Shown piece after piece: positions 52,394-62,002 of a stretch of DNA of 64,000 nucleotides. The position numbers and the translations under genes are program-made. The stretch comes from an uncultured Sphingomonas sp. (GTDB taxonomy: Bacteria; Pseudomonadota; Alphaproteobacteria; Sphingomonadales; Sphingomonadaceae): assembly GCF_913774285.1 (NCBI RefSeq), contig NZ_CAJYHX010000022.1, forward strand, positions 124,001-188,000, in the 5' to 3' direction. Numbering within the stretch: the first letter of the stretch is position 1; each line of letters starts with the position of its first letter. The notes under the pieces were generated by a model. That model made no database searches. It saw only the letters and a program-made list of their open reading frames with translations, and was not told the DNA's origin.

Positions 52394-53732
52394 CGGCGAT
52401 CGTCATCCCGTCGATGCGGACCGTCGGCGCGTTGATGCCATAGCGGAACTCGAGGTCGTTGGCAGGCGTCAGCGCGAGGAACATGTCCTTGAGGTTGCTT
52501 GCGATCGTCACTTCGGACACCGGCACGGTCAGTTCGCCCTTCTCGATCAGGAAGCCCGCGGCACCCCGGCTATAGTCGCCGGTCACACCGTTGACGCCCT
52601 GGCCGATCAGCTCGAACACATAGAGGCCATAGTCGATCTCGCCGATCAGCGTTTCGGCGGGGACATGGCCCGCTTCCATATAGAGGTTGCTCGGCGACAC
52701 CCCCGGCGCCCCGCCGCCGCCGCGCGTCGCATGGCCGGTCGGCTCGAGCCCAAGCTGGCGGGCGGCGGCGCTTTCGAGCAACCAGGTCTCCAGCATCCCC
52801 TCGCGCACGATCTGCATCCGGCTGACCGGCAGCCCCTCGCCGTCGAACGCGCGCGAGCGGATGCCGCGCGGGCGGTGCGGGTCGTCCCAGATCGTCACGC
52901 CCGGCGCGAAGATCTGGGTGCCCAGCGCATCGAGCAGGAAGCTGGTCTTGCGCGTGATCGCCGCGCCCGAGATCGCCCCCATCAGATGGCCGAGCAGCCC
53001 CGAGGAGACGCGGCGATCGAACACCACCGGCATCGCGCCGCTGGCGATCTTGCGCGGGTTCAGTCGCGCCACCGCCCGCTCGCCGGCGAGCCGCCCGATC
53101 ACCTCGGGCGAGTCCAGCTGCGTCGCATGGCGGGCGGAGTGGTGCGCGTAATCGCGCTCCATCGCCCCTTCGCTGCCGGCAAGCACGCTGGCGGAGATGC
53201 CGTGGCTCGACTGCGCATAGGCGCCGTGGAAGCCGTGGCTGGTGACGAGCGCGAGCTGCACCCGGCTTGCGCCCGCGCCCGCGCCTTCGCTGTTGGTGAC
53301 GCCCTCTACAGCGCGCGCGGCTTCCTCGGCGGCGAGCGCGCGGGCCTTGAGCGCGGCGGGCTCCACCTCGGCGCCGTCGTCCAGGTCGAGGTTCGGCGGT
53401 GCCCCGTGCATCAGCCGCTCCTCGGGGGCGAGGCCCGCCCACGCATCCTCGGGCGCCTCGCGCGCCATCGCGACGACGCGCTCGACCAGCGTCGCGATCG
53501 CGTCGCTGCTCAGGTCGCTGGTCGAGACGCTGGCCGAGCGCTTGCCGACGAACACGCGCAGGTCGAGCTCCTCGGCCTCGGAGCGCTCGACATCCTCCAG
53601 CGCCCCCATCCGGACGGAAACGGAAAGCGAGCGGTCGGCGGAGAAGACGGCGTCGGCGGCGTCGGCACCGGCACGGCGGGCACGCGCCACCGCATCGGCG
53701 GCGCGCTCCAGGGCCTGATCGTTGTTCAGCAT
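52386..53732 (-). CDS. pmbA: TldD/PmbA family metalloprotease
   Basis: This 448-residue PmbA-type partner of TldD works in the TldD/PmbA complex on peptide antibiotics and CcdA. It matches the family over its length: RVVAMAREAPEDAWAGLAP, GLLGHLMGAISGAAITRKTSFLLDALG, RSRAFDGEGLPVSRMQIVREGMLETWLLESAAARQLGL and GELTVPVSEVTIASNLKDMFLAL. PmbA lacks the zinc HExxxH found in TldD, and none is visible here. It lies 31 bases downstream of ubiA on the same strand. Confidence 0.92.
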   Translation of the reverse strand: MLNNDQALERAADAVARARRAGADAADAVFSADRSLSVSVRMGALEDVERSEAEELDLRVFVGKRSASVSTSDLSSDAIATLVERVVAMAREAPEDAWAGLAPEERLMHGAPPNLDLDDGAEVEPAALKARALAAEEAARAVEGVTNSEGAGAGASRVQLALVTSHGFHGAYAQSSHGISASVLAGSEGAMERDYAHHSARHATQLDSPEVIGRLAGERAVARLNPRKIASGAMPVVFDRRVSSGLLGHLMGAISGAAITRKTSFLLDALGTQIFAPGVTIWDDPHRPRGIRSRAFDGEGLPVSRMQIVREGMLETWLLESAAARQLGLEPTGHATRGGGGAPGVSPSNLYMEAGHVPAETLIGEIDYGLYVFELIGQGVNGVTGDYSRGAAGFLIEKGELTVPVSEVTIASNLKDMFLALTPANDLEFRYGINAPTVRIDGMTIAGA

Positions 53733-53763
53733 CCCCGCGACTTAAGGTCGCGGGGCAACAAAA

Positions 53764-54696
53764 TCAAAGTCCGGACATCCCCACTACCGCGCAGGCGGCA
53801 AGCATCAGGAACCCGGCATCGCGATTGGCGCGGAAGCGGCGCAGCGCATTTGCGCCCTCGGCGGGCTTGAGCGTCGCCAGCTGCCAGACGAAATGCACCG
53901 CCACCGGCAGCAGCGCGAGCAGCGCCAGCGGGTCGGGCCGCACCGCCCACAGCGCCGCCCCCCACAGCGCCACCGCGCCGAGATAGAGCAGCCCGACGCC
54001 GCCGCGGACATGCGCGCCCATCCGCCGCGCCGAGGAACGCACGCCGACGATCGCATCGTCCTCCACGTCCTGCAGCGCATAAATCGTGTCATAGCCGATC
54101 ACCCACAGGATCGTGCCGCCATAGAGCCACCACTGCGCCCCCTGCCGGCTGGCGAACGCTGCCCCGGGGTCGCCCGCGACGAACCCCACCACCGCGCCCG
54201 ATCCGAACACGATGCCGAGAAACGCCTGCGGCCACCAGGTGATCCGCTTCATGAACGGATAGGCGGCGACCACCGGCAGCGTCGCCAGCGACCAGAGCCT
54301 GGCGGGGGTGGGCATCGCCAGCCACACCCCGAAGCCGATCGCGAGTAGCACCGCCAGCCAGGTCCAGGCCGCACGCACTGGGACCGCGCCGCTCGGCAGC
54401 GGGCGGCTGCGGGTGCGCTCCACCTGCGCGTCGAGGTCGCGGTCGACGATGTCGTTGTAGACGCAGCCCGCCCCGCGCATCGCGATCGCGCCGAGCAGCA
54501 TCGCGCCGATCCGCCACCACGCGCCGTCGGGCATCCCCGAGAGCACCGCCCCCCAGGCGCAGGGCAGGAACAGCAGCCACCAGCCGATCGGCCGGTCCAG
54601 CCGGGCGAGCAGCGCATAGGGTCGCCAGCCGCGCGGCAGCAGGCCGATAAGGCCGCGATGTTCGGTATCGGGGGTGATGGGGGTGGCGCCGGTCAT
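53764..54696 (-). CDS. ubiA: 4-hydroxybenzoate polyprenyltransferase
   Basis: This 310-residue membrane enzyme prenylates 4-hydroxybenzoate in ubiquinone synthesis. Both aspartate motifs that bind the prenyl diphosphate are present: NDIVDRDLD (from Asn81) and YDTIYALQDVEDD (about 205-217). About eight hydrophobic segments lie around them. The ATG at 54696 follows the usual N-terminal length; the longer frame adds 19 residues. It starts the ubiA-pmbA-phosphatase operon and is divergent from an EF-hand gene. Confidence 0.93.
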   Translation of the reverse strand: MTGATPITPDTEHRGLIGLLPRGWRPYALLARLDRPIGWWLLFLPCAWGAVLSGMPDGAWWRIGAMLLGAIAMRGAGCVYNDIVDRDLDAQVERTRSRPLPSGAVPVRAAWTWLAVLLAIGFGVWLAMPTPARLWSLATLPVVAAYPFMKRITWWPQAFLGIVFGSGAVVGFVAGDPGAAFASRQGAQWWLYGGTILWVIGYDTIYALQDVEDDAIVGVRSSARRMGAHVRGGVGLLYLGAVALWGAALWAVRPDPLALLALLPVAVHFVWQLATLKPAEGANALRRFRANRDAGFLMLAACAVVGMSGL

Positions 54697-54810
54697 GCGC
54701 CGCCTGCTGCCACAAGCGCGGCCCTGCGCCCAAGCCGAAATTTGCGGGCACATTTTTGCGACAATCGCTAGCTAGCGGGACGAATCGATTTTCGGGTGGA
54801 GGGTTCAGAG

Positions 54811-55542
54811 ATGCGGATGCTGGGTTTGGCAGGACTGTTGCTGGTGCTGGCGAGCGGTGCGCAGGCGCAGGACGGAACGCCGCCGCCGGGCGGACCGGGG
54901 GGCCCCGGGGGTCCGCGTCCGCGCGGCCTGTTCGTCAGCCCGATGGGCGAGCCGTTCCGCGGGACGGTGGACGGCAAGGCGCCGCAGGATGCCTGGTTCG
55001 ACGGCGCCGATGCCGATCATGACGGCGCGCTGACGCTCGACGAGTTCCGCGACGATGCGATGCGCTGGTTCAAGATCCTCGACCGCAAGGGCGACGGCGA
55101 GATCGACCCCGCCGACATCGAGCATTACGAGACCGTCCTCGCCCCCGAGGCGCGCGGCGGCGGCTTCGAGACCGGCGGCCCGACCATGGGCGACAATGGC
55201 GAGGTGAAGGCCGCCGATATCGGCTCGACGCGGGTGCTGAGCGGCCTCGCCCGCTTCAACTATCTCGGCAGCCCGGAACCGGTAACGGCGGCGGATTCGA
55301 GCCTCAACGGCGGCGTCAGCGCGATCGAGTTCACGAGCGCCGCCAAGCGCCGCTTCGACCTGCTCGACACGAATCACGACGGCAAGCTGACCAAGGCCGA
55401 ACTGCCCGAGCTCCGCACCGGCGGGTTGAAGCGCCGCGGCGGTCGCGGCGGCGAGGGCGGCGGCCGGCGCGGCGGGGGTCACCGCGGCGGTTATATGGGC
55501 GGTTCGATGGGCGGCAGCATGGGCGGCGGCATGGGCGGCTAA
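54811..55542 (+). CDS. Secreted EF-hand protein
   Basis: This 243-residue protein has a signal peptide (MRMLGLAGLLLVLASGAQAQ), then a Gly/Pro-rich stretch and three clear EF-hand loops: 67-78 (DADHDGALTLDE), 91-102 (DRKGDGEIDPAD) and 186-197 (DTNHDGKLTKAE). It ends in a Gly/Arg/Met-rich tail (GGRRGGGHRGGYMGGSMGG). It probably binds calcium in the periplasm or outside. The start follows GGAGGG. Confidence 0.85.
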   Translation: MRMLGLAGLLLVLASGAQAQDGTPPPGGPGGPGGPRPRGLFVSPMGEPFRGTVDGKAPQDAWFDGADADHDGALTLDEFRDDAMRWFKILDRKGDGEIDPADIEHYETVLAPEARGGGFETGGPTMGDNGEVKAADIGSTRVLSGLARFNYLGSPEPVTAADSSLNGGVSAIEFTSAAKRRFDLLDTNHDGKLTKAELPELRTGGLKRRGGRGGEGGGRRGGGHRGGYMGGSMGGSMGGGMGG

Positions 55543-55549
55543 ACCCACG

Positions 55550-55677
55550 CACCCTCACCCTCCCCACCGCCTGCGGCGGCGGGTCCCCTCCCTCTCCCGC
55601 AGGCGGGAGAGGGCCCAATTCCCTCTCCCGCCTGCGGGAGAGGGAGGGAGGCGCGAAGCGCCGGAAGGGTGAGGGTG
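55550..55677. repeat. Palindromic element with nested hairpins
   Basis: CACCCTCACCCT at the left end is exactly matched by AGGGTGAGGGTG at the right. Inside, CCCTCTCCCGC/GGCGGGAGAGGG and CCCTCTCCCGC/GCGGGAGAGGG form two further hairpins (55590-55613 and 55621-55644). It lies between convergent genes. Confidence 0.8.
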
Positions 55678-55700
55678 ACTGAGGGTAGCGGAGGGCCCCC

Positions 55701-56267
55701 CTACTCCCGCTCGGGCACCGGCACGTTGAACCCGTTGAGCGTCACCGACACCAGGCTGTACAGCCCCACCAGATAGATCAGCTCGTTCGCGCCGTGCTGG
55801 CCGAAGGTCTTCACCGCCAGCCGGTAGCACGGTTCGGGCAGCACCCCGCCCTTGACCAGCGCATAGGCGACGTCGAACGCGACATTCTCCTGCTCGTCCA
55901 GATCGCCCGGCTTGAGCCCCGCGCAGATCGCCGAGATCCGCGCCGGGGACATCTTCTCCGTCTCGGCCACCGCGACGTGCGCGTAGATCTCGTACGCCGC
56001 ATCGAAATGCGCGCCGGTGACGAGGATCGCCACCTGCCGCGCCGGATCGGGCAGCGTCGCTTCCATCGACATCGCCTTGGTAAGTTCCCAGATCGCGCCG
56101 CCGATCCGGGGCTCGTGCAGCCACGGATTCCACGGCCCCATCAGGCTGCCGTCCTCGCCCACCGCGACGAAGGCGTTGAAGTTCGAGGAAATGCCGCGCT
56201 TCATGTCTTCGTACAGCGGCTTCTGGTCGTCGGAGAGCTGATCGGGCTTCAGGAGAGGCAGGCGCAT
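55701..56267 (-). CDS. Carboxymuconolactone decarboxylase family protein
   Basis: This 188-residue soluble helical protein has the family core WNPWLHEPRIGGAIWELTKAM and RQVAILVTGAHFDAAYEIYAHVAVAE, with GANELIYLVGLYSLVSVTLNGFNVPVP at the end. No redox CxxC is present, unlike the AhpD-type protein at 16779. The catalytic role is therefore uncertain: an alkylhydroperoxidase reaction is unlikely. The ATG at 56267 is chosen because it opens the family N-terminus MRLPLLKPDQL. Upstream 56268-56435 contains nothing I recognise. Confidence 0.85.
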   Translation of the reverse strand: MRLPLLKPDQLSDDQKPLYEDMKRGISSNFNAFVAVGEDGSLMGPWNPWLHEPRIGGAIWELTKAMSMEATLPDPARQVAILVTGAHFDAAYEIYAHVAVAETEKMSPARISAICAGLKPGDLDEQENVAFDVAYALVKGGVLPEPCYRLAVKTFGQHGANELIYLVGLYSLVSVTLNGFNVPVPERE

Positions 56268-56435
56268 GGTCGTGCAGTCCTTCGCTGGACGCGGCAAAGA
56301 TGCCGCGCTGCACAAATGCTACAGCACGCGGTTGGCTCCGGCGATCCTGCGCGGGGATAGAATGTGGTCTTGGACGCATACACCGGCGCCTGCAGACGAG
56401 CGCGGCAAGCGGCTGAAGTTGGTGGGAAGCGGACA

Positions 56436-56822
56436 TTAAGTATCTAAGCGTAATGCTTTTTCATCACCTTCCCAAAAGCGGTCGAGCTTTAGCCACCAGC
56501 GTTTGCTTTCGGGGCCAAGCCAAGGCCCGACGGTTGTTGGGCGCCTGCCGGTCCCGCCCGATTGATTCTGCAGCGATTCAAGAAGGCCTATGCTCGCCGC
56601 TTCACTGACATAGGCATCACCTTCCGTATGCCAGCGTTCAACGACAGCAAAGATGCGGTCGAAACCCTCTGTGTCCCTGTCTTTCAAGCGCTTCAGCAGG
56701 TGCTCGGCGAGAGAACTTAGCGCCAAATAAAGGGGGAGGTCCGGTTCATCACTCCAGTCTGCCAAAAATTCATCCCACCGTGGCTGGAAAGATGGGTCCG
56801 CAGCCAGCAGCGGTTCAAACAT
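56436..56822 (-). CDS. DUF7674-like hypothetical protein
   Basis: This protein of about 128 residues contains SFQPRWDEFLADWSDEPDLPLYLALSSLAEHLLKRL and VVERWHTEGDAYVSEAASIGLLESLQNQ, which fits the DUF7674 family, small proteins of unknown function often seen near toxin genes. Several ATGs (56852, 56840, 56822) are possible; the last gives MFEPLLAADP. Its G+C content is plainly lower than that of the flanking genes, suggesting recent arrival. No toxin gene is adjacent. Confidence 0.65.
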   Translation of the reverse strand: MFEPLLAADPSFQPRWDEFLADWSDEPDLPLYLALSSLAEHLLKRLKDRDTEGFDRIFAVVERWHTEGDAYVSEAASIGLLESLQNQSGGTGRRPTTVGPWLGPESKRWWLKLDRFWEGDEKALRLDT

Positions 56823-56924
56823 GGTCTCACGTTGGATCATGGGGACAGCCATGGAAGTACGTTCCGCTGATCAGATTAATGTCCGCAACTCGGCGCAAGC
56901 CGACGCGAGTCTAAGGCCCCCGCC

Positions 56925-57548
56925 CTACCCCGCCGCCAGCGCCGCGCGGATGCCGTCGATCACGAACTGCACCGCCAGCGCCGCGAGCAGCACGCCAAGC
57001 AGCCGCGACACCACCGCCTCGATCCGCGCCCCCACGATCCGCATGATCGGCCCCGCCGCGAGCAGCGCCAGCACGCACAGCAGCAGCACCGCCAGCATCG
57101 CCGCCAGCACGACCAGCGACTGCTCGATCCCCTTGCTCTGCGCCATCAGCAGCATCACCGAGGCGATCGAGCCCGGCCCGGCGATCATCGGCATCGCCAT
57201 CGGAAAGATCGAGATGTCGACCGGATCCTCGGCCTTCACCTTCTCGGCGCGGTCCTCGCGGCGCTCGGTGCGCTTCTCGAACACCATTTCGAGCGCGATC
57301 AGGAACAGCATGATGCCGCCGGCGATGCGGAAGGCGTTGAGGCTGATCCCCAGCGCATGGAGCAGCGCCTCGCCGAACAGCGCGAAGCCGAGCAGGATGA
57401 TCGAGGCGACCATCACCGCGCGCACCGCCATCGCACGGCGATGCACCGCATTGGTCCCCGCCGTCAGCCCTGCGAAGATCGGCGCGCAGCCGGGCGGGTC
57501 GATGATGACGAAGAAGGTGACGAAGGAGGAGACGAACAGCTCGATCAA
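56925..57548 (-). CDS. marC: MarC family membrane protein
   Basis: This 207-residue inner-membrane protein has six hydrophobic segments. The motif [24 protein letters not shown] and the central [25 protein letters not shown] identify MarC; earlier links to drug resistance were not confirmed. There is no ATG: the frame starts at TTG (57548) whose last bases overlap the folD stop (TTGA). It is the last gene of the argB-folD operon. The function is unknown. Confidence 0.85.
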   Translation of the reverse strand: MIELFVSSFVTFFVIIDPPGCAPIFAGLTAGTNAVHRRAMAVRAVMVASIILLGFALFGEALLHALGISLNAFRIAGGIMLFLIALEMVFEKRTERREDRAEKVKAEDPVDISIFPMAMPMIAGPGSIASVMLLMAQSKGIEQSLVVLAAMLAVLLLCVLALLAAGPIMRIVGARIEAVVSRLLGVLLAALAVQFVIDGIRAALAAG

Positions 57549-58420
57549 ATCGCGTCTGCCTCGAGCGGAACCCCCGCATTGCGGTGCGCGGCGACCAACG
57601 TGTTGCGCAGCAGGCAGGCGATGGTCATCGGGCCGACGCCGCCCGGCACCGGGGTGATAGCGCCCGCGACGCTCGCCGCGCCGTCGAAGTCGACATCGCC
57701 GACCAGACCGTCGTCGGTGCGGTTGATGCCGACGTCGATCACCGTGGCGCCGGGCTTGAGCCACTCGCCCTTGACGAAGTGCGGGATGCCGACAGCGGCA
57801 ACGACGATGTCGGCATGGCGGAGATAATGCGGCAGGTTGCGGGTGCGCGAATGCGCCACGGTCACCGTCGCGCTCGCCTTGGTGAGCAGCGCCGCCATCG
57901 GCCTGCCGACGATGTTCGACCGGCCGATCACCACCGCGTCGAGGCCGGACAGGCTGCCTAGCTTGTCCTGCAGCAGCATCAGGCAGCCGAGCGGCGTGCA
58001 GGGCACGAAGCCCTCCAGCCCGGTGGCGAGGCGGCCGGCGTTGACCGGGTGGAAGCCGTCGACATCCTTATCGGGCGAGATGCGCAGCAGCACTTCCTGC
58101 TCGTCGATATGCTTGGGCAGGGGCAACTGAACGAGGATGCCGTCCACCGACGCATCGGCATTGAGCTGGTCGACAAGCGCCAGCAGCGCTTCTTGCGTCG
58201 TATCAGCGGGTAGGCGATGCTCGAAGCTCGCCATGCCGGCCTCGCGCGTCTGCTTGCCCTTGGAGCGGACATAGACGGCGGAAGCGGGGTCCTCGCCCAC
58301 GAGCACCACGGCGAGGCCGGGCACGCGCCCCGCCGCCGCTTCGAATACAGGAACCAGGGTCGCGATGCGGGCGCGCAGGCCCGCGGCAAATGCCTTGCCG
58401 TCGATGATCTCAGCCGTCAT
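57545..58420 (-). CDS. folD: Bifunctional methylenetetrahydrofolate dehydrogenase/cyclohydrolase
   Basis: This 291-residue cytosolic enzyme interconverts methylene-, methenyl- and formyl-tetrahydrofolate with NADP. Signatures are [23 protein letters not shown] (catalytic Tyr/Lys), [49 protein letters not shown] (NADP) and [16 protein letters not shown]. It overlaps the DUF167 gene before it and marC after it. Confidence 0.96.
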   Translation of the reverse strand: MTAEIIDGKAFAAGLRARIATLVPVFEAAAGRVPGLAVVLVGEDPASAVYVRSKGKQTREAGMASFEHRLPADTTQEALLALVDQLNADASVDGILVQLPLPKHIDEQEVLLRISPDKDVDGFHPVNAGRLATGLEGFVPCTPLGCLMLLQDKLGSLSGLDAVVIGRSNIVGRPMAALLTKASATVTVAHSRTRNLPHYLRHADIVVAAVGIPHFVKGEWLKPGATVIDVGINRTDDGLVGDVDFDGAASVAGAITPVPGGVGPMTIACLLRNTLVAAHRNAGVPLEADAI

Positions 58421-58718
58421 GCCCCTCGCCATAGAGGCTGCGGGCGATTTGTTCCAGCGCCGCACCGTCTCCGGCGATCGAAAGTCGCTTGAGCCGCGAT
58501 GTCTCCCCCGCGATCAGCGTCACGTCGCGCTTGGGAACGCCGAAGGTCTTGGCGACCAGCGGCACCAGCGCGGCATTGGCGGCACCCTCGACCGGCGGCG
58601 CGGCGAGGCGGGCGGCGAAATGGTCGTCGGTCCCCGCCGCCAGCACGTCGCGCGACGCCCGGGGCGTCACGCGCACGGCAATCTCGAGTCCCGTGGCGCT
58701 AGGCCGCCAGGCCGGCAC
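58410..58718 (-). CDS. DUF167 family protein (YggU)
   Basis: This 102-residue small protein has [63 protein letters not shown], the DUF167 core. Its biochemical role is unknown; it is commonly adjacent to YggT. It lies three bases after the YggT stop and overlaps folD by 11 bases. Confidence 0.88.
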   Translation of the reverse strand: MPAWRPSATGLEIAVRVTPRASRDVLAAGTDDHFAARLAAPPVEGAANAALVPLVAKTFGVPKRDVTLIAGETSRLKRLSIAGDGAALEQIARSLYGEGHDG

Positions 58719-58721
58719 GGC

Positions 58722-59036
58722 TCAGAACGCGGCGCCGGCGATCATGATCGCGATCCGCGGGATCACGATGTTCTGCAGGATGTAGAGAATCAGCAGCACG
58801 ACCAGCGGCGACAGGTCCAGCGCACCGAAATCGGGCAGGATGCGCCGGAAGGGGCGGTAGAGCGGCTCGGTGATCCGATGCAGCGCGTTCCACACCGCGC
58901 GGACGAAATCGCTGTGCGTGTTGATCACGTTGAACTGGATCAGCCACGACAGGATCGCCTGGATCACGATGATCCACCAGACGATGTTGAGCAGCACCTG
59001 CAGGATCTGCAGCAGCATCAGGCCAATCTGGGTCAA
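58722..59036 (-). CDS. YggT family membrane protein
   Basis: This 104-residue protein has two long hydrophobic stretches (QILQVLLNIVWWIIVIQAILSWL, SPLVVLLILYILQNIVIP) and the signature RITEPLYRPFRRILPDFGALDLSPL. The family is associated with cell division and osmotic tolerance but the molecular action is unclear. It is 58 bases downstream of argB and coupled to yggU. Confidence 0.92.
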   Translation of the reverse strand: MTQIGLMLLQILQVLLNIVWWIIVIQAILSWLIQFNVINTHSDFVRAVWNALHRITEPLYRPFRRILPDFGALDLSPLVVLLILYILQNIVIPRIAIMIAGAAF

Positions 59037-59093
59037 TTCACTCTCCGCGACACCGTTTCAGGTGCGATATAGGATGAAACGCGCGCCGAACAA

Positions 59094-59993
59094 TCAGGCG
59101 TGAACGAGCGTACCCACGCCCTGGCGGGTAAAGATCTCGAGCAGCATGCCATGCGGGATGCGCCCGTCGAGGATCACCGCCGCGTCGACGCCTGCCGCGA
59201 CCGCGTTCACGCAGGTCTCCACCTTGGGGATCATGCCGCCCGAAATCGTGCCGTCGTCCTTGAGCGCCTGCACCCGCGCCGCATCGAGATCGGTGAGCAG
59301 GTCGCCCGTCTTGCTGAGCACGCCGGGCACGTCGGTCAGCAGGAAGAAGCGCTTGGCGCCGCACGCCCCCGCGATCGCGCCCGCCATGGTATCGGCGTTG
59401 ATGTTGTAGGTGTGCCCGTCCGCGCCCAGCGCGATCGGCGACACCACGGGGATGAAGCCCGAGGCCGCCAGCGACTGGAGGATGGAGATGTCCACCGCCA
59501 CCGGCTCGCCGACAAAGCCGAGGTCGACATGCCGCTCGATGCCCTGCAGCGGATCGGCCTCGCTGCGCTGCACCTTTTCGGCGCGGACCAGGCCCGCATC
59601 CTTGCCCGAAATGCCCACCGCCTTGCCGCCGGCCGCCGCGATCCAGGCGACGATTTCCTTGTTGATCGATCCGGCCAGGACCATCTCGGCGATCTCGGCG
59701 GTCGCCTTGTCGGTGACGCGCAGGCCGCCGACAAAGGTCGATTCGACGCCCAGGCGCTTGAGCATCCGCCCGATCTGCGGGCCGCCACCATGGACGACGA
59801 TCGGGTTGATCCCCACGGCCTTCAGTAACACCACGTCCTCGGCGAAGTCGCGCGCCAGCTCGGGGTCGCCCATGGCGTGGCCGCCATATTTCACGACGAA
59901 GGTGGCGCCGGCATAGCGCTGCAGATAGGGCAGCGCCTCGGTGAGGGTCTCGGCCTTGGCGAGCAGCGCCGGATGGGGTGCGTGGTCGGTCAT
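59094..59993 (-). CDS. argB: Acetylglutamate kinase
   Basis: This 299-residue enzyme phosphorylates N-acetylglutamate in arginine synthesis. Motifs are [14 protein letters not shown] (ATP), [44 protein letters not shown] and [14 protein letters not shown]. The N-terminal helix ([22 protein letters not shown]), typical of arginine-regulated ArgB, is present, so feedback inhibition is likely. It is 20 bases downstream of the yhhQ stop. Confidence 0.96.
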   Translation of the reverse strand: MTDHAPHPALLAKAETLTEALPYLQRYAGATFVVKYGGHAMGDPELARDFAEDVVLLKAVGINPIVVHGGGPQIGRMLKRLGVESTFVGGLRVTDKATAEIAEMVLAGSINKEIVAWIAAAGGKAVGISGKDAGLVRAEKVQRSEADPLQGIERHVDLGFVGEPVAVDISILQSLAASGFIPVVSPIALGADGHTYNINADTMAGAIAGACGAKRFFLLTDVPGVLSKTGDLLTDLDAARVQALKDDGTISGGMIPKVETCVNAVAAGVDAAVILDGRIPHGMLLEIFTRQGVGTLVHA

Positions 59994-60013
59994 GCGCGGC
60001 CCTTTAGAACCGC

Positions 60014-60661
60014 TCAGGCTCTACGTCCATCGAGAGCGCGTCCCAGCGCCACCGCGCCGGTGATAAGGAACGGCACGAGGGCGATCGACAGCACCACCTT
60101 GGTGAGCATCTGCCCGGCCATCAGCTCCAGGATCGGCCGCTCGCCGAGGAAGGAGATGCTGATGAACAGCACGGTATCGACGATCTGCGAGACGACGCTG
60201 GCGATCATGCCGCGGAACCAGACGAGCCCGCCCGGCCCCTCGCGCCCGCGCAGCTTGTTGAAGATGAACACGTTGAGCGTCTGCGACGTGCCGTAGGAGA
60301 TGAACCCGGCGAGCATCATCCGCATCCCCTGCCCCACCACGATCGGGAAGGCGGCGACCGCGGGCGGGTACATGCCGGGATCGGTCGGCAGGATCAGCAC
60401 CAGCTGGATCAGCGCGGCGGACATCAGCAGCGGCACGAAGCCCAGCCGCACCAGCCCGGTGGCGATCGCCTGGCCGTGCAGCTCGGCGACCGCGCTCGAC
60501 AGCACAACGAGCAGCAGGAAGGCGAAGATCCCCGCCTCCACCGCAAGCGGCCCGAGCGCGACCTGCTTCACCCCCAGCACGCCCGCCATGCAGACCATGC
60601 CGCCATAGAGGATGGCGTAGACGAACAGCGAACGGGGGATGGCGAGCTTCTGGGTATCCAT
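60014..60661 (-). CDS. yhhQ: Queuosine precursor transporter (YhhQ/VUT family)
   Basis: This 215-residue membrane protein of the VUT/YhhQ family imports queuosine precursors. Six hydrophobic segments are visible; family marks are [46 protein letters not shown] and [19 protein letters not shown]. It heads the operon that contains argB. Likely substrates are preQ0, preQ1 or queuine; which one cannot be told. Confidence 0.88.
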   Translation of the reverse strand: MDTQKLAIPRSLFVYAILYGGMVCMAGVLGVKQVALGPLAVEAGIFAFLLLVVLSSAVAELHGQAIATGLVRLGFVPLLMSAALIQLVLILPTDPGMYPPAVAAFPIVVGQGMRMMLAGFISYGTSQTLNVFIFNKLRGREGPGGLVWFRGMIASVVSQIVDTVLFISISFLGERPILELMAGQMLTKVVLSIALVPFLITGAVALGRALDGRRA

Positions 60662-60792
60662 CGCCGGGTGCTAGCGCCAAAGGCGGCGCGGTGGAAGATG
60701 GCGTGAGCGGGACGGGGTTTCCCGGCGGACGCCAGGTCGCGCACCGCATGCACCCCGCCATCCGCTACAGCACGCGATGGCGCGCGCCGTGC

Positions 60793-61638
60793 TCAGCCGT
60801 GGAAGAGCGCGAAGTCCCGCGCGTAAAGCTGCTCGACGCGACGGACCGTGACATCCGACATCTGAATCGGCTCGACGCTCGAGCGATTGAGTCGCGGCAG
60901 CGCCTCGATCCCGAGCCATCGATTGAGATCGTCTGGCATTCGCCCACCCTCCATCCGGAAGAGGCGGTCGACGATGAGGTCGCCTTGGGCGTCAAACACG
61001 AAGTCGGCCTGGGATTGAAGGGTAGTGATCGTCGTCAGCAGCTTGGGGTGCCGGTGAAGGTGCTCGACGAACTGATCGAACGTATCGGCGCCGCGCAACC
61101 GGAACATGTCATAGCGACTGACGGCGATGACATCGGTACCGCCATATTTGATGAACCGGTAGGCGGATTTAAGCCGCTCTAGCGGCTCGCGCAGCACGGC
61201 GAAGCTGGGAACGCCCGCGATTTCGGTACCATATATCTCCCGCCAGAAGCTTGCCGTCGCATGCGGAAGGTTGCGCCCATACAGATTGGCGCAGATCGAC
61301 GTCCCGCCGGTCTTGGGTATGTGGATGAACAGCCGACCCGCGGCGAGGACGGGCGGCACCATCGCACCGCGGAACGCGCGGCGCCACACCGGGCGCGTCA
61401 GGCGAGAAGCCGCCATCGCTGCGCCCAGATGGACGATGCCGTGGCGAAGCGTATCCTTTGCAAGCAGGACATGCTCGGGCAGGAACCGCCAATCCACCAG
61501 ATAGGGCTTGTACTTGGCCGGAATGTCGACCGGGGGCAGCACTGGCGCCGCCGGCGTCCAGTCGTCGCTGGCCGATGAAGGAACATCAGCGACGCCGAAC
61601 TGCTGGTACGAGTCGTTCCTCAGGTGCGGCTTCAACAT
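60793..61638 (-). CDS. Sulfotransferase family protein
   Basis: This 281-residue protein contains a PAPS-binding segment LFIHIPKTGGTSICANL (103-119) and a second one AVLREPLERLKSAYRF, the 5'- and 3'-phosphosulfate motifs of bacterial and animal sulfotransferases. The N-terminal 90 residues are unique. It presumably sulfates a glycan or lipid. There are no glycan genes next to it, and the minus-strand neighbour is yhhQ, 131 bases away. Confidence 0.8.
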   Translation of the reverse strand: MLKPHLRNDSYQQFGVADVPSSASDDWTPAAPVLPPVDIPAKYKPYLVDWRFLPEHVLLAKDTLRHGIVHLGAAMAASRLTRPVWRRAFRGAMVPPVLAAGRLFIHIPKTGGTSICANLYGRNLPHATASFWREIYGTEIAGVPSFAVLREPLERLKSAYRFIKYGGTDVIAVSRYDMFRLRGADTFDQFVEHLHRHPKLLTTITTLQSQADFVFDAQGDLIVDRLFRMEGGRMPDDLNRWLGIEALPRLNRSSVEPIQMSDVTVRRVEQLYARDFALFHG

Positions 61639-62002
61639 TCAATTCCTAACGCAGTACAAAAAGTTACACGCTTGCAGGCTCGATTGCCAAGACCTTTCGC
61701 GCAACACCCTGGGAGGAAACCGGCACCGCCCCAACAAACAAAGTTAAGTTTACCCCATGTAGATTTGGTTAACGCCCCCGATAGCGCATGTTCGTCTCGC
61801 CCGTCTTACGTTTGAGAAACACGGCTGCAACCAAGGCGGATCCGCGCGAAAACAGTTCATCTGATCTAGTGGGCGGCCGGCCCTGGAACAGGACGCGACA
61901 TACCCGCCGCGGGGCACCGATCTGGTAGTCATCCGCCGCTTGCCGCCCCGGCGCGCGCAGCTATGGTGTCGCCCGCAACCATCCCCGGGGGATTTCGCTT
62001 CG
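61639..62002. other. Intergenic region with divergent promoters
   Basis: No gene is seen in these 364 bases. A locally A+T-rich stretch around 61730-61775 (AAGTTAAGTTTACC, TAGATTTGGTTAACG) is the likely promoter area for the sulfotransferase. The rest holds nothing recognisable. Confidence 0.4.
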
